NCBI GenBank assembly: GCA_013153415.1
Contig: JAADEO010000155.1
Location: forward strand, 1-6,818
DNA length: 6,818 nt
Reading direction: 5' to 3'
DNA from: Deltaproteobacteria bacterium
GTDB taxonomy: Bacteria > Desulfobacterota > Anaeroferrophillalia > Anaeroferrophillales > Tharpellaceae
This document shows positions 1 to 5,981 of the stretch, in pieces. The notes under the pieces are model-generated. The model saw only the letters and a program-made list of their open reading frames with translations. It ran no database searches and was not told the origin of the DNA. Numbering within the stretch: position 1 is the stretch's first letter; each line of letters opens with the position of its first letter. Position numbers and translations under genes: made by a program.

Positions 1-26
1 CAGCTGAGAAACCTCGCATTAGAGAT

Positions 27-68
27 AAGAAGGCCGCCGGGAGATACCCCGGCGGCCTTCTTTTTTTT
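27..68 (+). terminator. Rho-independent terminator, plus-strand orientation, possibly bidirectional
   Basis: A perfect 15-bp stem pairs 27-41 with 48-62 around a 6-base loop (42-47). The core is very GC-rich (GAAGGCCGCCGGG), and eight T residues follow at 61-68 on the plus strand. That is the classic layout for ending plus-strand transcription coming from left of the window. Read on the minus strand, the hairpin begins about 24 bases after the stop codon of the methyltransferase gene and is followed only by CTTCTTATCT, a poorer U-tract. It may therefore end transcripts from both sides. Confidence 0.9.
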
Positions 69-85
69 CAATGAAAACAGTTCGT

Positions 86-1087
86 TTATGCCCGGGTCAG
101 GAGCATGACCTGGTACTCGGAGATATGCTCATAAAGTTCGAGCAGGATCTCCTGTTCTTCGCTTTCCGGTTTCCCCTCGCGCAGCAGGTAGTCTATTTCG
201 TCATCAAAGCGCAGCTTCAGCATTTCGATCAAATGGCTTCGTTTAACCGTAAAGCCGAGCTTTTTGGCGGCCTGTTCCAGGTGGTCGAAGCGGATGTTGT
301 ATTCGTCGTGATCCTTGAGGCTGATCCGGCGCGGGTTGATGTGGTTGCCGGGTGGTTGAATCGAGGGAAAAAGGGAGAAGGGCCAGGGCAGCATCGTGTC
401 GCTGCCATGCTCACAGATGAAGGCATTGTTGATAGTGGTTGCGGCCAGGAGCTCGAGCAGGCGCAAGGCCCCGTAGTTGAGATTGAAACGGGGCGGAAGA
501 TCGATGATATCGAGGTCGTAGGTGGTGATGACGCGGGCCGCTTCCGCGCAAAACTGCTGTGGTGTCAGTTTTCCGGGTGGGGGAATGTCGCCGGGAGCGA
601 GCCAGGAGGCTGTCGGCAGGGAGGAGATCTCCTGCTTGTCGATGTCGGTCAGGGTGGGAAAATCTCCACAGTTTTCATTGAGAATGATAAGCTCACTCTC
701 CGGGCGCTCGCGGGCCAGCCAGGTGAAAATGTCATCCCGGACAAACCGAGTCCCGGCCGAGATCCCGGCCAAGGTTTCCCGCTGTCGGTCCAGCAGCAAG
801 GTGGAGATATCGATCATCGTGATCCGGCTGGGAGACAGAACCTGGAGCAGTCCGGACATCAGAGTGCCGTAACCGCCGCCGACCTCGATTATCGTGCCTC
901 CAGTGCGAGACAAAGCGGTCTCTTCTAAAAGAAATTCTCCCAGCAATCGACCATAGGCGGCCGGTTTTTCCAGGGCCCGGGCGAAAGCGCCGCCCCCGTC
1001 TCCCAGACTCTGGCAGATCGTCATCTCCCAGAGCAGGCTGGGGCTCTCCCCAGTATAGTAGTGTTCGGTGGTGTTGAGCTCAACCAT
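86..1087 (-). CDS. Class I SAM-dependent methyltransferase-like protein
   Basis: The 333-residue protein has a Rossmann-type SAM-binding motif I at residues 66-76 (IIEVGGGYGTL). An acidic residue at the end of the next strand (ITMIDIS, D93) would contact the SAM ribose, and RDDIF at 117-121 resembles motif II. A hydrophobic strand ending in LNEN (133-139) occupies the motif IV position, followed by GDFP. No signal peptide or membrane segment is present, so it is probably cytoplasmic. The LNEN/GDFP stretch faintly recalls the MidA/NDUFAF7 family, which methylates protein arginine, but the match is too weak to name a substrate. The start ATG lies 4 bases after the HIT stop codon, with AGCAGG directly abutting it, so translation probably depends on coupling to the upstream gene. 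It is the last gene of the apparent ilvD operon. The fold call is fairly sure; the substrate is unknown, and loss of catalysis cannot be excluded. Confidence 0.75.
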   Translation of the reverse strand: MVELNTTEHYYTGESPSLLWEMTICQSLGDGGGAFARALEKPAAYGRLLGEFLLEETALSRTGGTIIEVGGGYGTLMSGLLQVLSPSRITMIDISTLLLDRQRETLAGISAGTRFVRDDIFTWLARERPESELIILNENCGDFPTLTDIDKQEISSLPTASWLAPGDIPPPGKLTPQQFCAEAARVITTYDLDIIDLPPRFNLNYGALRLLELLAATTINNAFICEHGSDTMLPWPFSLFPSIQPPGNHINPRRISLKDHDEYNIRFDHLEQAAKKLGFTVKRSHLIEMLKLRFDDEIDYLLREGKPESEEQEILLELYEHISEYQVMLLTRA

Positions 1088-1091
1088 CCTG

Positions 1092-1427
1092 CTAGGCCCG
1101 TAACTGGCGCCCGCCGATCAGGTGGTAGTGGAGGTGGAAGATCACCTGTCCGCCCTCCTTGTTGGTGTTGACCAGGGTACGGTAACCGCTTTCCGCGACC
1201 CCGAATTCGGCAGCCAGTTTCTTGACCACCTTGTGGATGTGGGCGATGATATCCATCTCTTCATCGGGCAGGTCATTGAGGGTCGGGTAATGCTTCTTGG
1301 GAATGATCAGCAGATGGACCGGAGCCTTGGGGTTGATGTCCTTGAAAGCGTAGACCAGTTCATCCTCGTAGACTTTTTCGGAGGGGATCTCTCCCCGGAT
1401 GATCTTGCAGAACAGACAATCTTCCAT
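1092..1427 (-). CDS. hinT: HIT (histidine triad) family nucleotide-binding protein, HinT-like
   Basis: This compact 111-residue protein (MEDCLFCKII start) has the full Hint-branch layout. Near the N-terminus are CLFC (C4, C7) and the GEIPSEKVYED segment, then INPKAPVHLLIIPKKHY around residues 32-47. The histidine triad lies near the C-terminus: GGQVIFHLHYHLIGGRQL with H98, H100 and H102. In Hint hydrolases the middle histidine is the nucleophile that forms the nucleotidyl intermediate, and the family cleaves purine nucleoside phosphoramidates and adenylated lysine conjugates. The length is normal. The start was chosen at 1427 because AGGAGG (1437-1442) lies 9 bases upstream. The in-frame TTG at 1436 abuts the AGGAGG with no spacing and would add three non-conserved residues. 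It lies 20 bases after ilvD and 4 before the methyltransferase gene, so the three are probably co-transcribed. The family is certain; the physiological substrate is unknown. Confidence 0.95.
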   Translation of the reverse strand: MEDCLFCKIIRGEIPSEKVYEDELVYAFKDINPKAPVHLLIIPKKHYPTLNDLPDEEMDIIAHIHKVVKKLAAEFGVAESGYRTLVNTNKEGGQVIFHLHYHLIGGRQLRA

Positions 1428-1436
1428 GACCGGCAA

Positions 1437-1442
1437 CCTCCT
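1437..1442 (-). promoter_or_regulatory. Ribosome-binding site AGGAGG of the HIT gene
   Basis: A perfect Shine-Dalgarno AGGAGG reads on the minus strand, five bases past the ilvD TAA stop and 9 bases before the ATG at 1427. It decides the HIT start against the TTG at 1436, which it touches. Confidence 0.9.
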
Positions 1443-1447
1443 GTTTT

Positions 1448-3112
1448 TTAATCGAATACGGCGCCGCTGGCGGCAGAGCCGACGAGACGGGCGTAACGGC
1501 TGAGGTAGCCCGATTTAATCTTGGGTTCAGGTTTCCGCCACGCCGCCTGGCGTTTTTGCAGTTCACTTTCATCGACCAGCAGTTCCAATTTCTGGTTCGG
1601 AATGTCGATTGCAATCGTATCTCCCTCCCGAACCAGACCGATCAGGCCGCCAGCCGCCGCTTCCGGTGATATATGACCGATGGCCGCGCCGCGGGTACCG
1701 CCCGAGAAGCGGCCATCGGTCAGCAGTGCGACCTCCTTGTCGAGCCCGATTCCGGCCAGGGCCGCAGTCGGTGATAGCATCTCCCGCATGCCGGGTCCCC
1801 CTTGGGGGCCCTCGTAACGGATGACGATGACATCGCCAGACTCGATCCGTCGTTCGATGATGGCGGCAAAAGCATCTTCCTCGGTTTCGAAAACCCGGGC
1901 CGGGCCCTGGTGTTTCAGCATTTCCGGAGCCACTGCCGATTGTTTGACGACGGCGCCGTCCGGTGCCAGGTTGCCCTTGAGAACCGCCAACCCTCCGGTC
2001 GCGTGGTAAGGGTGGTCAGGGGAGCGGATGACCTCGGGATTTTTCACAGCTACAGAGAAGTCAGCGAAATTTTCCGCCACTGTCCGGCCGGTAGCAGTCA
2101 AGCACTCCTGGTTGAGCAGTCCTTTGCGACCGAGCTCCAACATGATGGCGTAGACCCCGCCGGCCTGGTGCAGGTCTTCCAAGTGGTGCGGACCGCCGGG
2201 AGACATGTTGCAGATATGCGGGGTTTTCTGGCTGGCGGCATGGAAATCATCGAGTGTCAGGCTGCAACCAGCCTCGTGAGCGATGGCGGGCAGATGCAGG
2301 GAGGTGTTGGTCGAACCGCCGAAAGCCATATCGACGACCAAGGCGTTGAGAAAGGCCTCGCGGGTCAGTAACTGCCGAAAAGTGATATTTTTCCCCACCA
2401 GTTTCATCAGGGCCCTACCGCTCTCCTTGGCGAGTCGGATGCGGGCGGCGTCGACTGCCAGGGTCGTACCGTTGCCGGGCAGGGCGATACCCAGGGCCTC
2501 GGTCAGGCAGTTCATGGAGTTGGCGGTGAACATGCCGGAACAGGATCCCGCCCCGGGACAGGCGGCGTTTTCCAGTTCCTTGAGCCCGGCTTCATCCAGT
2601 TCTCCAACCTGGTATTTCCCCATGCCCTCGAAAACCGTGATCAAGTCGATCTCTTTGCCGTTGCAGACCCCGGTACGCATCGGTCCGCCGCTGACGATGA
2701 TGGTCGGGATATCGAGCCGGGCTGCAGCCATGATCATGCCCGGGACAATCTTGTCGCAATTGGGCAGGATCACGAGGCCGTCGAATGGGTAGGCCCGGGC
2801 CATGCTCTCAACCGAATCGGCAATCAGTTCCCGTGAAGCGAGGGAGTATTTCATACCCGTATGCCCCATGGCGATGCCGTCGCAGATGCCGATGGTGGAA
2901 AATTCCATCGGGGTGCCTCCGGCCATGCGGATGCCGTCTTTGACGGCAGTGCAGATTCGATCCAGATGGATGTGTCCGGGAATAACCTCGTTGGCTGATT
3001 GGGCGATACCGATCAGGGGGCGTTCGAGTTCACTGTCGGTATAGCCGATGGCTTTGAGCAGAGAGCGGTGCGGAGCTCGCTCGATCCCTTTGGTTATCTG
3101 GTGAGAGCGCAT
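1448..3112 (-). CDS. ilvD: Dihydroxy-acid dehydratase
   Basis: The 554-residue product is full length for IlvD (about 550-620). IlvD dehydrates 2,3-dihydroxy-isovalerate and 2,3-dihydroxy-3-methylvalerate to the 2-keto acids that become valine, leucine, isoleucine and pantothenate, using an iron-sulfur cluster and Mg2+. Visible signatures are the N-terminal [12 protein letters not shown] (8-19), IPGHIHL (44-50), [10 protein letters not shown] (75-84) and [11 protein letters not shown] (90-100). [10 protein letters not shown] (117-126) carries the cluster cysteine C119, with D120 and K121 as expected Mg2+ ligands. [17 protein letters not shown] (185-201) carries cluster cysteine C191. SGGTRG (470-475) holds the active-site serine, followed by [12 protein letters not shown]. 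The first-cysteine position has Gly (IPGH), as I recall for E. coli-type IlvD. The ATG at 3112 has GAGG at 3126-3123 with a 10-base spacer. It leads a tight operon with the HIT and methyltransferase genes. Confidence 0.98.
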   Translation of the reverse strand: MRSHQITKGIERAPHRSLLKAIGYTDSELERPLIGIAQSANEVIPGHIHLDRICTAVKDGIRMAGGTPMEFSTIGICDGIAMGHTGMKYSLASRELIADSVESMARAYPFDGLVILPNCDKIVPGMIMAAARLDIPTIIVSGGPMRTGVCNGKEIDLITVFEGMGKYQVGELDEAGLKELENAACPGAGSCSGMFTANSMNCLTEALGIALPGNGTTLAVDAARIRLAKESGRALMKLVGKNITFRQLLTREAFLNALVVDMAFGGSTNTSLHLPAIAHEAGCSLTLDDFHAASQKTPHICNMSPGGPHHLEDLHQAGGVYAIMLELGRKGLLNQECLTATGRTVAENFADFSVAVKNPEVIRSPDHPYHATGGLAVLKGNLAPDGAVVKQSAVAPEMLKHQGPARVFETEEDAFAAIIERRIESGDVIVIRYEGPQGGPGMREMLSPTAALAGIGLDKEVALLTDGRFSGGTRGAAIGHISPEAAAGGLIGLVREGDTIAIDIPNQKLELLVDESELQKRQAAWRKPEPKIKSGYLSRYARLVGSAASGAVFD

Positions 3113-3122
3113 TTCTACTTTT

Positions 3123-3126
3123 CCTC
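3123..3126 (-). promoter_or_regulatory. Ribosome-binding site of ilvD
   Basis: GAGG followed by AAAA lies 10 bases before the ilvD ATG on the minus strand. The A-rich spacer and lack of a better site nearby support the 3112 start, whose N-terminus (MRSHQITKG) also matches the family. Confidence 0.7.
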
Positions 3127-3129
3127 ATG

Positions 3130-3213
3130 TCAATTGCTAGCGATTTCCAGCCCCACCGATGGAAGCCCTAAATTTGTTGAAGGTCGGCTGAGGCTTGTTC
3201 GATACCGATCCAT
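3130..3213 (-). other. Short open frame in the ilvD leader (27 codons), possible leader peptide
   Basis: An ATG at 3213 opens a 27-residue frame that ends with TGA at 3132-3130, four bases before the ilvD Shine-Dalgarno GAGG. Its second half is rich in branched-chain residues (NLGLPSVGLEIA: three Leu, one Val, one Ile). The position suggests a leader peptide or translational coupling. Against this, there is no convincing Shine-Dalgarno before the ATG, no run of consecutive Leu/Val/Ile codons, and no room for a terminator hairpin between its stop and ilvD. A chance open frame is the more likely explanation. Confidence 0.18.
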
Positions 3214-3230
3214 TTTTCGTATGGAGTTTA

Positions 3231-4421
3231 TCAGTCTTCCTGTAGCTCCTTCCCGGTGTTTTCGGCTTTGGGGGAACGCGCTGGACTGGTGGCCAATTTC
3301 TCCTCCTGCGGTGGCGCGGGGATCTCGACCGCGAAACCTTTTTGCAGATCGTCGGGCAGCGGTTTCCGGGCCTTGGCGAAAGCCCCATCGTCACCATAGA
3401 AATCAACCACTGAAACCCGGCCGGCGGGTTGATCGAAAACGAAACCCAGCTGCCGGTTTCCCTGGGGGTCCATGATTTTAAGGGCCTGTCGGTAAACCAT
3501 GAGCTCGAGGCCGTAGTGCAGGTTGCTGCGGTGGCCGGCGTTGAGTCGATAAAGCTTGTCATTGTCCGGACTGCGTTGCAGTCGGCACCACCAGGGGGTG
3601 GCGGTTACCAGGTTGACCAGTGGTTCGGGGTCGGTCGGAACCAGAGGGTACCAGAGGCGTCCGTCGAGCCCGCGCATGAAGGTAAAAGCCGCGACCCGGT
3701 CGCCGGTCTGGGCGTCGACCCAGTTGCAGGTGAAATACTGCCGGTCCCGGCCGATGCTGGTGGTCAGGAAAACCACGAATTGGACCGGTGGCGGCCCTTC
3801 GTACCGGGCAAGCCATTTGCGAATGGCGGCCATGATTTCAGGTTTCTGAGAGAGCAGCCGGCCGCGTTGTTCGAGGTCGGGGTCCTGGAAAGTGACAAAC
3901 CTGAGAGGCAGTTTCTCTTCCATCTCCACGCTCAGCTGGGTGGTGATCGCAGGGGCGTGATGACTGATCCGATCGGGAAACAGCAGGATTCGGCGTCGTA
4001 ATGTCAGGTCGGTTGCAGGAGCGCTTTCCTGTAGTCGTTCTTCACCTTGCAATGGGGGTTTTTCGGAAGTGGGGGCCGGGGTTTTGAGATTTCCAGGGGT
4101 GTTGGCCGCCACTTCGACCGGCTTCGGTTGCGGCAGGTTGGCGGTATAGGCTTTGTAATTGCCGGCTTTGAAAACGGAAGCCGGAATCCAGATGGTTTCA
4201 GGTGCTTCGGGGTCCGACAGCCGGGCCGGATTTTCGACGCGAACGTAGATAACGTCCCGGACCTCCATCGTCTCAAGCAGCTGGGTGTCGGCAGGGAACT
4301 TGTCGATTTCCAGCCGGGGCATGAAAGGCAGGTGATCGCAGGCGGCCAGCACCAAGGCCAGCAGCAGGATGATGATTGCGACCGAAGGATAGCGCCGGCA
4401 TGGGTTGTGATTGTTTTTCAT
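3231..4421 (-). CDS. Lipoprotein with CsgG/LpoB-like and FlgT-C-like domains (paralogue of the upstream lipoprotein)
   Basis: The 396-residue protein starts with a lipoprotein signal peptide: basic n-region (KNNHNPCRR), a hydrophobic run at 14-27 and the lipobox LAAC, with C28 as the lipid-bearing cysteine. D29 at position +2 would retain it in the inner membrane under the enterobacterial Lol rule. Residues 95-137 are a Pro-rich linker. Residues about 142-275 look like an alpha/beta domain of the CsgG/LpoB/TolB-N type (strand RRRILLF, then FTCNWVDAQTGDRV at 230-243). Residues about 289-367 resemble the FlgT C-terminal beta domain (LNAG 293-296, MDP 317-319, GRVSVVDFYGDDGA 334-347). A charged tail of about 30 residues follows. 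The start at 4421 was chosen because it puts the hydrophobic segment at the N-terminus; an upstream in-frame ATG at 4520 would begin inside a terminator hairpin. No good Shine-Dalgarno is visible. Function unknown; the domain calls are by pattern only. Confidence 0.8.
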   Translation of the reverse strand: MKNNHNPCRRYPSVAIIILLLALVLAACDHLPFMPRLEIDKFPADTQLLETMEVRDVIYVRVENPARLSDPEAPETIWIPASVFKAGNYKAYTANLPQPKPVEVAANTPGNLKTPAPTSEKPPLQGEERLQESAPATDLTLRRRILLFPDRISHHAPAITTQLSVEMEEKLPLRFVTFQDPDLEQRGRLLSQKPEIMAAIRKWLARYEGPPPVQFVVFLTTSIGRDRQYFTCNWVDAQTGDRVAAFTFMRGLDGRLWYPLVPTDPEPLVNLVTATPWWCRLQRSPDNDKLYRLNAGHRSNLHYGLELMVYRQALKIMDPQGNRQLGFVFDQPAGRVSVVDFYGDDGAFAKARKPLPDDLQKGFAVEIPAPPQEEKLATSPARSPKAENTGKELQED

Positions 4422-4462
4422 AAATGCAACAAGACCGCCGCCGAGATGGTTTACAGGTGAAC

Positions 4463-4514
4463 AGATATAAGAAAGGACACAGGGCGGCAATGTATTGAGT
4501 CCGTCCCTGTGTCC
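4463..4514 (-). terminator. Rho-independent terminator after the first lipoprotein gene
   Basis: On the minus strand a hairpin pairs GGACACAGGG (at 4514-4505 in minus reading) with its complement at 4484-4475. The stem is extended by three CGG/CCG pairs after a one-base bulge at 4504. The 13-base loop is at 4488-4500. TTTCTTATATCT follows at 4474-4463. The hairpin begins 32 bases after the stop codon of the first lipoprotein gene. It separates the two lipoprotein genes, so the second probably needs read-through or a promoter within about 90 bases of its start. Confidence 0.75.
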
Positions 4515-4546
4515 CGACAACTTATGAAGGTGATAATGCGCAGTCG

Positions 4547-5890
4547 TTATTCAACCGCTTTGACCATGTCTCCCTGGCTGAATTTGCCGGCGGCCACCGG
4601 TTCGCAGATGGCGCCATCGAGGCCAAAGAAGTCAACCACTTTGACGGTTCCTTTGAGAGCTCCCTGGGCGTTCCCCAGGGAAAGCTTGGTGGTGGGATCC
4701 TTGATATTGCTGCCCTTGGCGTAAATCCTCAGATTCTGACCGATCTGCAGGCCCGAGAGTCGCCCGGCATTGATCAGTACCCGGTTCTTCTCGACTTTTA
4801 TCACCCGGGCGCTCCAGTCGATCATCCGGATATAGTTGATCAGGTTATTGACCACCTGGTTTACTGCGGGGGTAGCGGGATCGACCGTGTAGCTCTTGAC
4901 CGGATAACCGGTAGCGGTATCGATCAACTGCAGCTGAAACACCTGTTTGGGGGGGGCGTAGCCGTAACCGTTGCCGCCGAAATTGCCGGCAAACTGGACC
5001 TTTTCAAGGATAATGGCCTGGGCTCCGAGCTCTTGACCAAGACGGCTCAGGCGGGAACTGGCATCGAGGGTCTGGGAGAAGAATTGCTGGGCGACTTGGT
5101 CGACAGCCTCCCGGGGGACGAGGTTGAGGGCCGGGGAAGCGGCCAGGCGCTGATAGATCTGGCGGCTGAAAGAATCGTAGGGAATGGTACTCAGACCCCG
5201 CTGAGGATAGCTGATGATAAACAGAGTTTTACGTTTGATACCACCGAAAGAGAGGTTGCCGTCGGGTGCGGCGCCCATGAAAGCTCCCTGGCCGCCAAGA
5301 TCACCCTGTTCCAGATTCTGCCCGTAGATCCCGGCCTGCGGAGCGGCTGCTGGCCCTGGTTGAGCGGCAGGGTAAGCACCGTAGGCCCCGGCCGCTGGCT
5401 GAGCTCCGTATGGCTGGGGCGCTGCTCCGTAAGGAGCCGGGGTTGCAGCACCGGTGGCGGGGTAGCCGGGAGTGAAAGGCTGCGGCGTGCCGTATGGCGC
5501 CGGAGCGGCACCGGGAGCCTGGCCCGGGGCACCGTAGCCGGGACTTGCATTGAGAGCGTAATTGGCGTTGGGGCTATAAGGCTGGCCGGGAGTGAAAGCT
5601 CCGGCCGCACCCGGTGCCTGGCCATAAGCCGCTCCTGCCGGGGGGGCATAATTTCCACCCGCTGCCGGCGCATAGTTTCCGCTGGCCGGAGCCCCGCCAT
5701 AAACTGGCTGAGGGTTGCTGGCTGGTTGCGGGCCGCTGTATTGCGGTTCTTCCGCGGCGGTCGAATCCTGGACCAGGGGGGTCTCTTCCTTGGCTTCCTT
5801 GCTGCCGAAGAAAGGAATGTGCCAGCCACTACAGCCGCTGAACATGAAGGCGAAAATGAGTAAACTTGATATCAAGAATTTCCTGGTCAT
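4547..5890 (-). CDS. Lipoprotein with Pro/Gly/Ala/Tyr-rich linker, CsgG/LpoB-like domain and FlgT-C-like domain
   Basis: The 447-residue protein begins with a signal peptide (TRKFLISSLLIFAFMF) ending in the lipobox FSGC, with C20 lipidated and Ser at +2, the pattern of outer-membrane lipoproteins. Residues about 49-190 are low complexity, dominated by Pro, Gly, Ala, Tyr and Gln, with internal repeats; this region is probably disordered or spans periplasm or peptidoglycan. Residues about 219-355 look like a CsgG/LpoB/TolB-N alpha/beta domain (KRKTLFIISYP, then LIDTATGYPV at 322-331). Residues 360-447 match the FlgT C-terminal pattern (VLINAGRLSGLQIGQ 371-385, IKDP 396-399, GTVKVVDFFGLDGA 414-427, QGD 439-441). 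The start is supported by GGAG at 5901-5898 with a 7-base spacer. It lies 91 bases after the guanylyltransferase gene and before a paralogous lipoprotein gene. Members of these fold families act in envelope assembly or secretion, but no specific role can be assigned. Confidence 0.82.
   Translation of the reverse strand: MTRKFLISSLLIFAFMFSGCSGWHIPFFGSKEAKEETPLVQDSTAAEEPQYSGPQPASNPQPVYGGAPASGNYAPAAGGNYAPPAGAAYGQAPGAAGAFTPGQPYSPNANYALNASPGYGAPGQAPGAAPAPYGTPQPFTPGYPATGAATPAPYGAAPQPYGAQPAAGAYGAYPAAQPGPAAAPQAGIYGQNLEQGDLGGQGAFMGAAPDGNLSFGGIKRKTLFIISYPQRGLSTIPYDSFSRQIYQRLAASPALNLVPREAVDQVAQQFFSQTLDASSRLSRLGQELGAQAIILEKVQFAGNFGGNGYGYAPPKQVFQLQLIDTATGYPVKSYTVDPATPAVNQVVNNLINYIRMIDWSARVIKVEKNRVLINAGRLSGLQIGQNLRIYAKGSNIKDPTTKLSLGNAQGALKGTVKVVDFFGLDGAICEPVAAGKFSQGDMVKAVE
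5321..5746 (-). repeat. Degenerate repeats encoding the Pro/Gly/Ala/Tyr-rich linker
   Basis: This part of the first lipoprotein gene encodes residues 49-190. It contains GQAPGAA twice (residues 90-96 and 123-129), FTPG twice (99-102 and 139-142), PYGA twice (153-156 and 160-163) and a tandem eight-residue NYAPAAGG/NYAPPAGA pair (72-87). At DNA level gccgggagtgaaag occurs exactly twice, at 5465-5478 and 5585-5598. The pattern points to growth by local duplication and decay. Confidence 0.75.
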
Positions 5891-5897
5891 CGGTGTT

Positions 5898-5901
5898 CTC
5901 C
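5898..5901 (-). promoter_or_regulatory. Ribosome-binding site of the first lipoprotein gene
   Basis: GGAG reads on the minus strand 7 bases before the ATG at 5890, a normal spacing. It fixes the start that places the signal peptide at the N-terminus. Confidence 0.75.
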
Positions 5902-5949
5902 ATCGAGGGTTTCAGCAAATGGTTATGGGAAAATTAGAAAAGTCGCTCT

Positions 5950-5978
5950 GCTATGGCATAAATACGACTATTTTTCAA
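5950..5978 (-). promoter_or_regulatory. Possible sigma-70-like promoter before the first lipoprotein gene
   Basis: The 91-base gap between the guanylyltransferase and lipoprotein genes is AT-rich compared with its surroundings. It contains TTGAAA (5978-5973, minus strand) as a fair -35 box, but the hexamer 17 bases on is CATAGC, a poor -10. The lipoprotein gene could equally be read from the upstream gene, since no strong terminator lies in the gap. Confidence 0.22.
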
Positions 5979-5981
5979 GAT

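Noticed and set aside
71..928. Long plus-strand open frame of 285 codons opposite the methyltransferase
   Set aside because: It is antisense to a gene with a clear SAM-binding motif. It lacks any recognisable domain or ribosome-binding site and starts right after the terminator T-run. GC-rich antisense frames of this kind are common by chance.
3128..3133. TTGACA on the minus strand as a -35 box for ilvD
   Set aside because: It overlaps the ribosome-binding region, so a -10 box at normal spacing would fall at or inside the ilvD start codon. It could not make an mRNA carrying the ilvD start signals.
3291..3317. Missing first cluster cysteine in IlvD as a sign of inactivation (considered at IPGH, actual codons near 2963-2983)
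   Set aside because: As I recall them, E. coli and Geobacter-type IlvD proteins also have PGH at this place, so it is a subgroup feature, and the two other cluster cysteines (C119, C191) are intact.
4422..4520. N-terminal extension of the second lipoprotein starting at 4520
   Set aside because: The extra 33 residues would bury the signal peptide 50 residues in, and the ATG lies inside the terminator hairpin with no ribosome-binding site.
5033..5863. Plus-strand open frame of 276 codons opposite the first lipoprotein
   Set aside because: It mirrors the low-complexity Pro/Gly/Ala region, giving a Ser/Arg/Gly-rich translation without domains, and is explained by the composition of the opposite strand.
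5921..5978. Imperfect hairpin (GAAAA-ATA-GTCG with CGAC-TTTTC) followed by TAATTTTCC between the guanylyltransferase and lipoprotein genes
   Set aside because: The stem is AT-rich with a three-base bulge and a long loop, too weak to be called a terminator; the gap is simply AT-rich.
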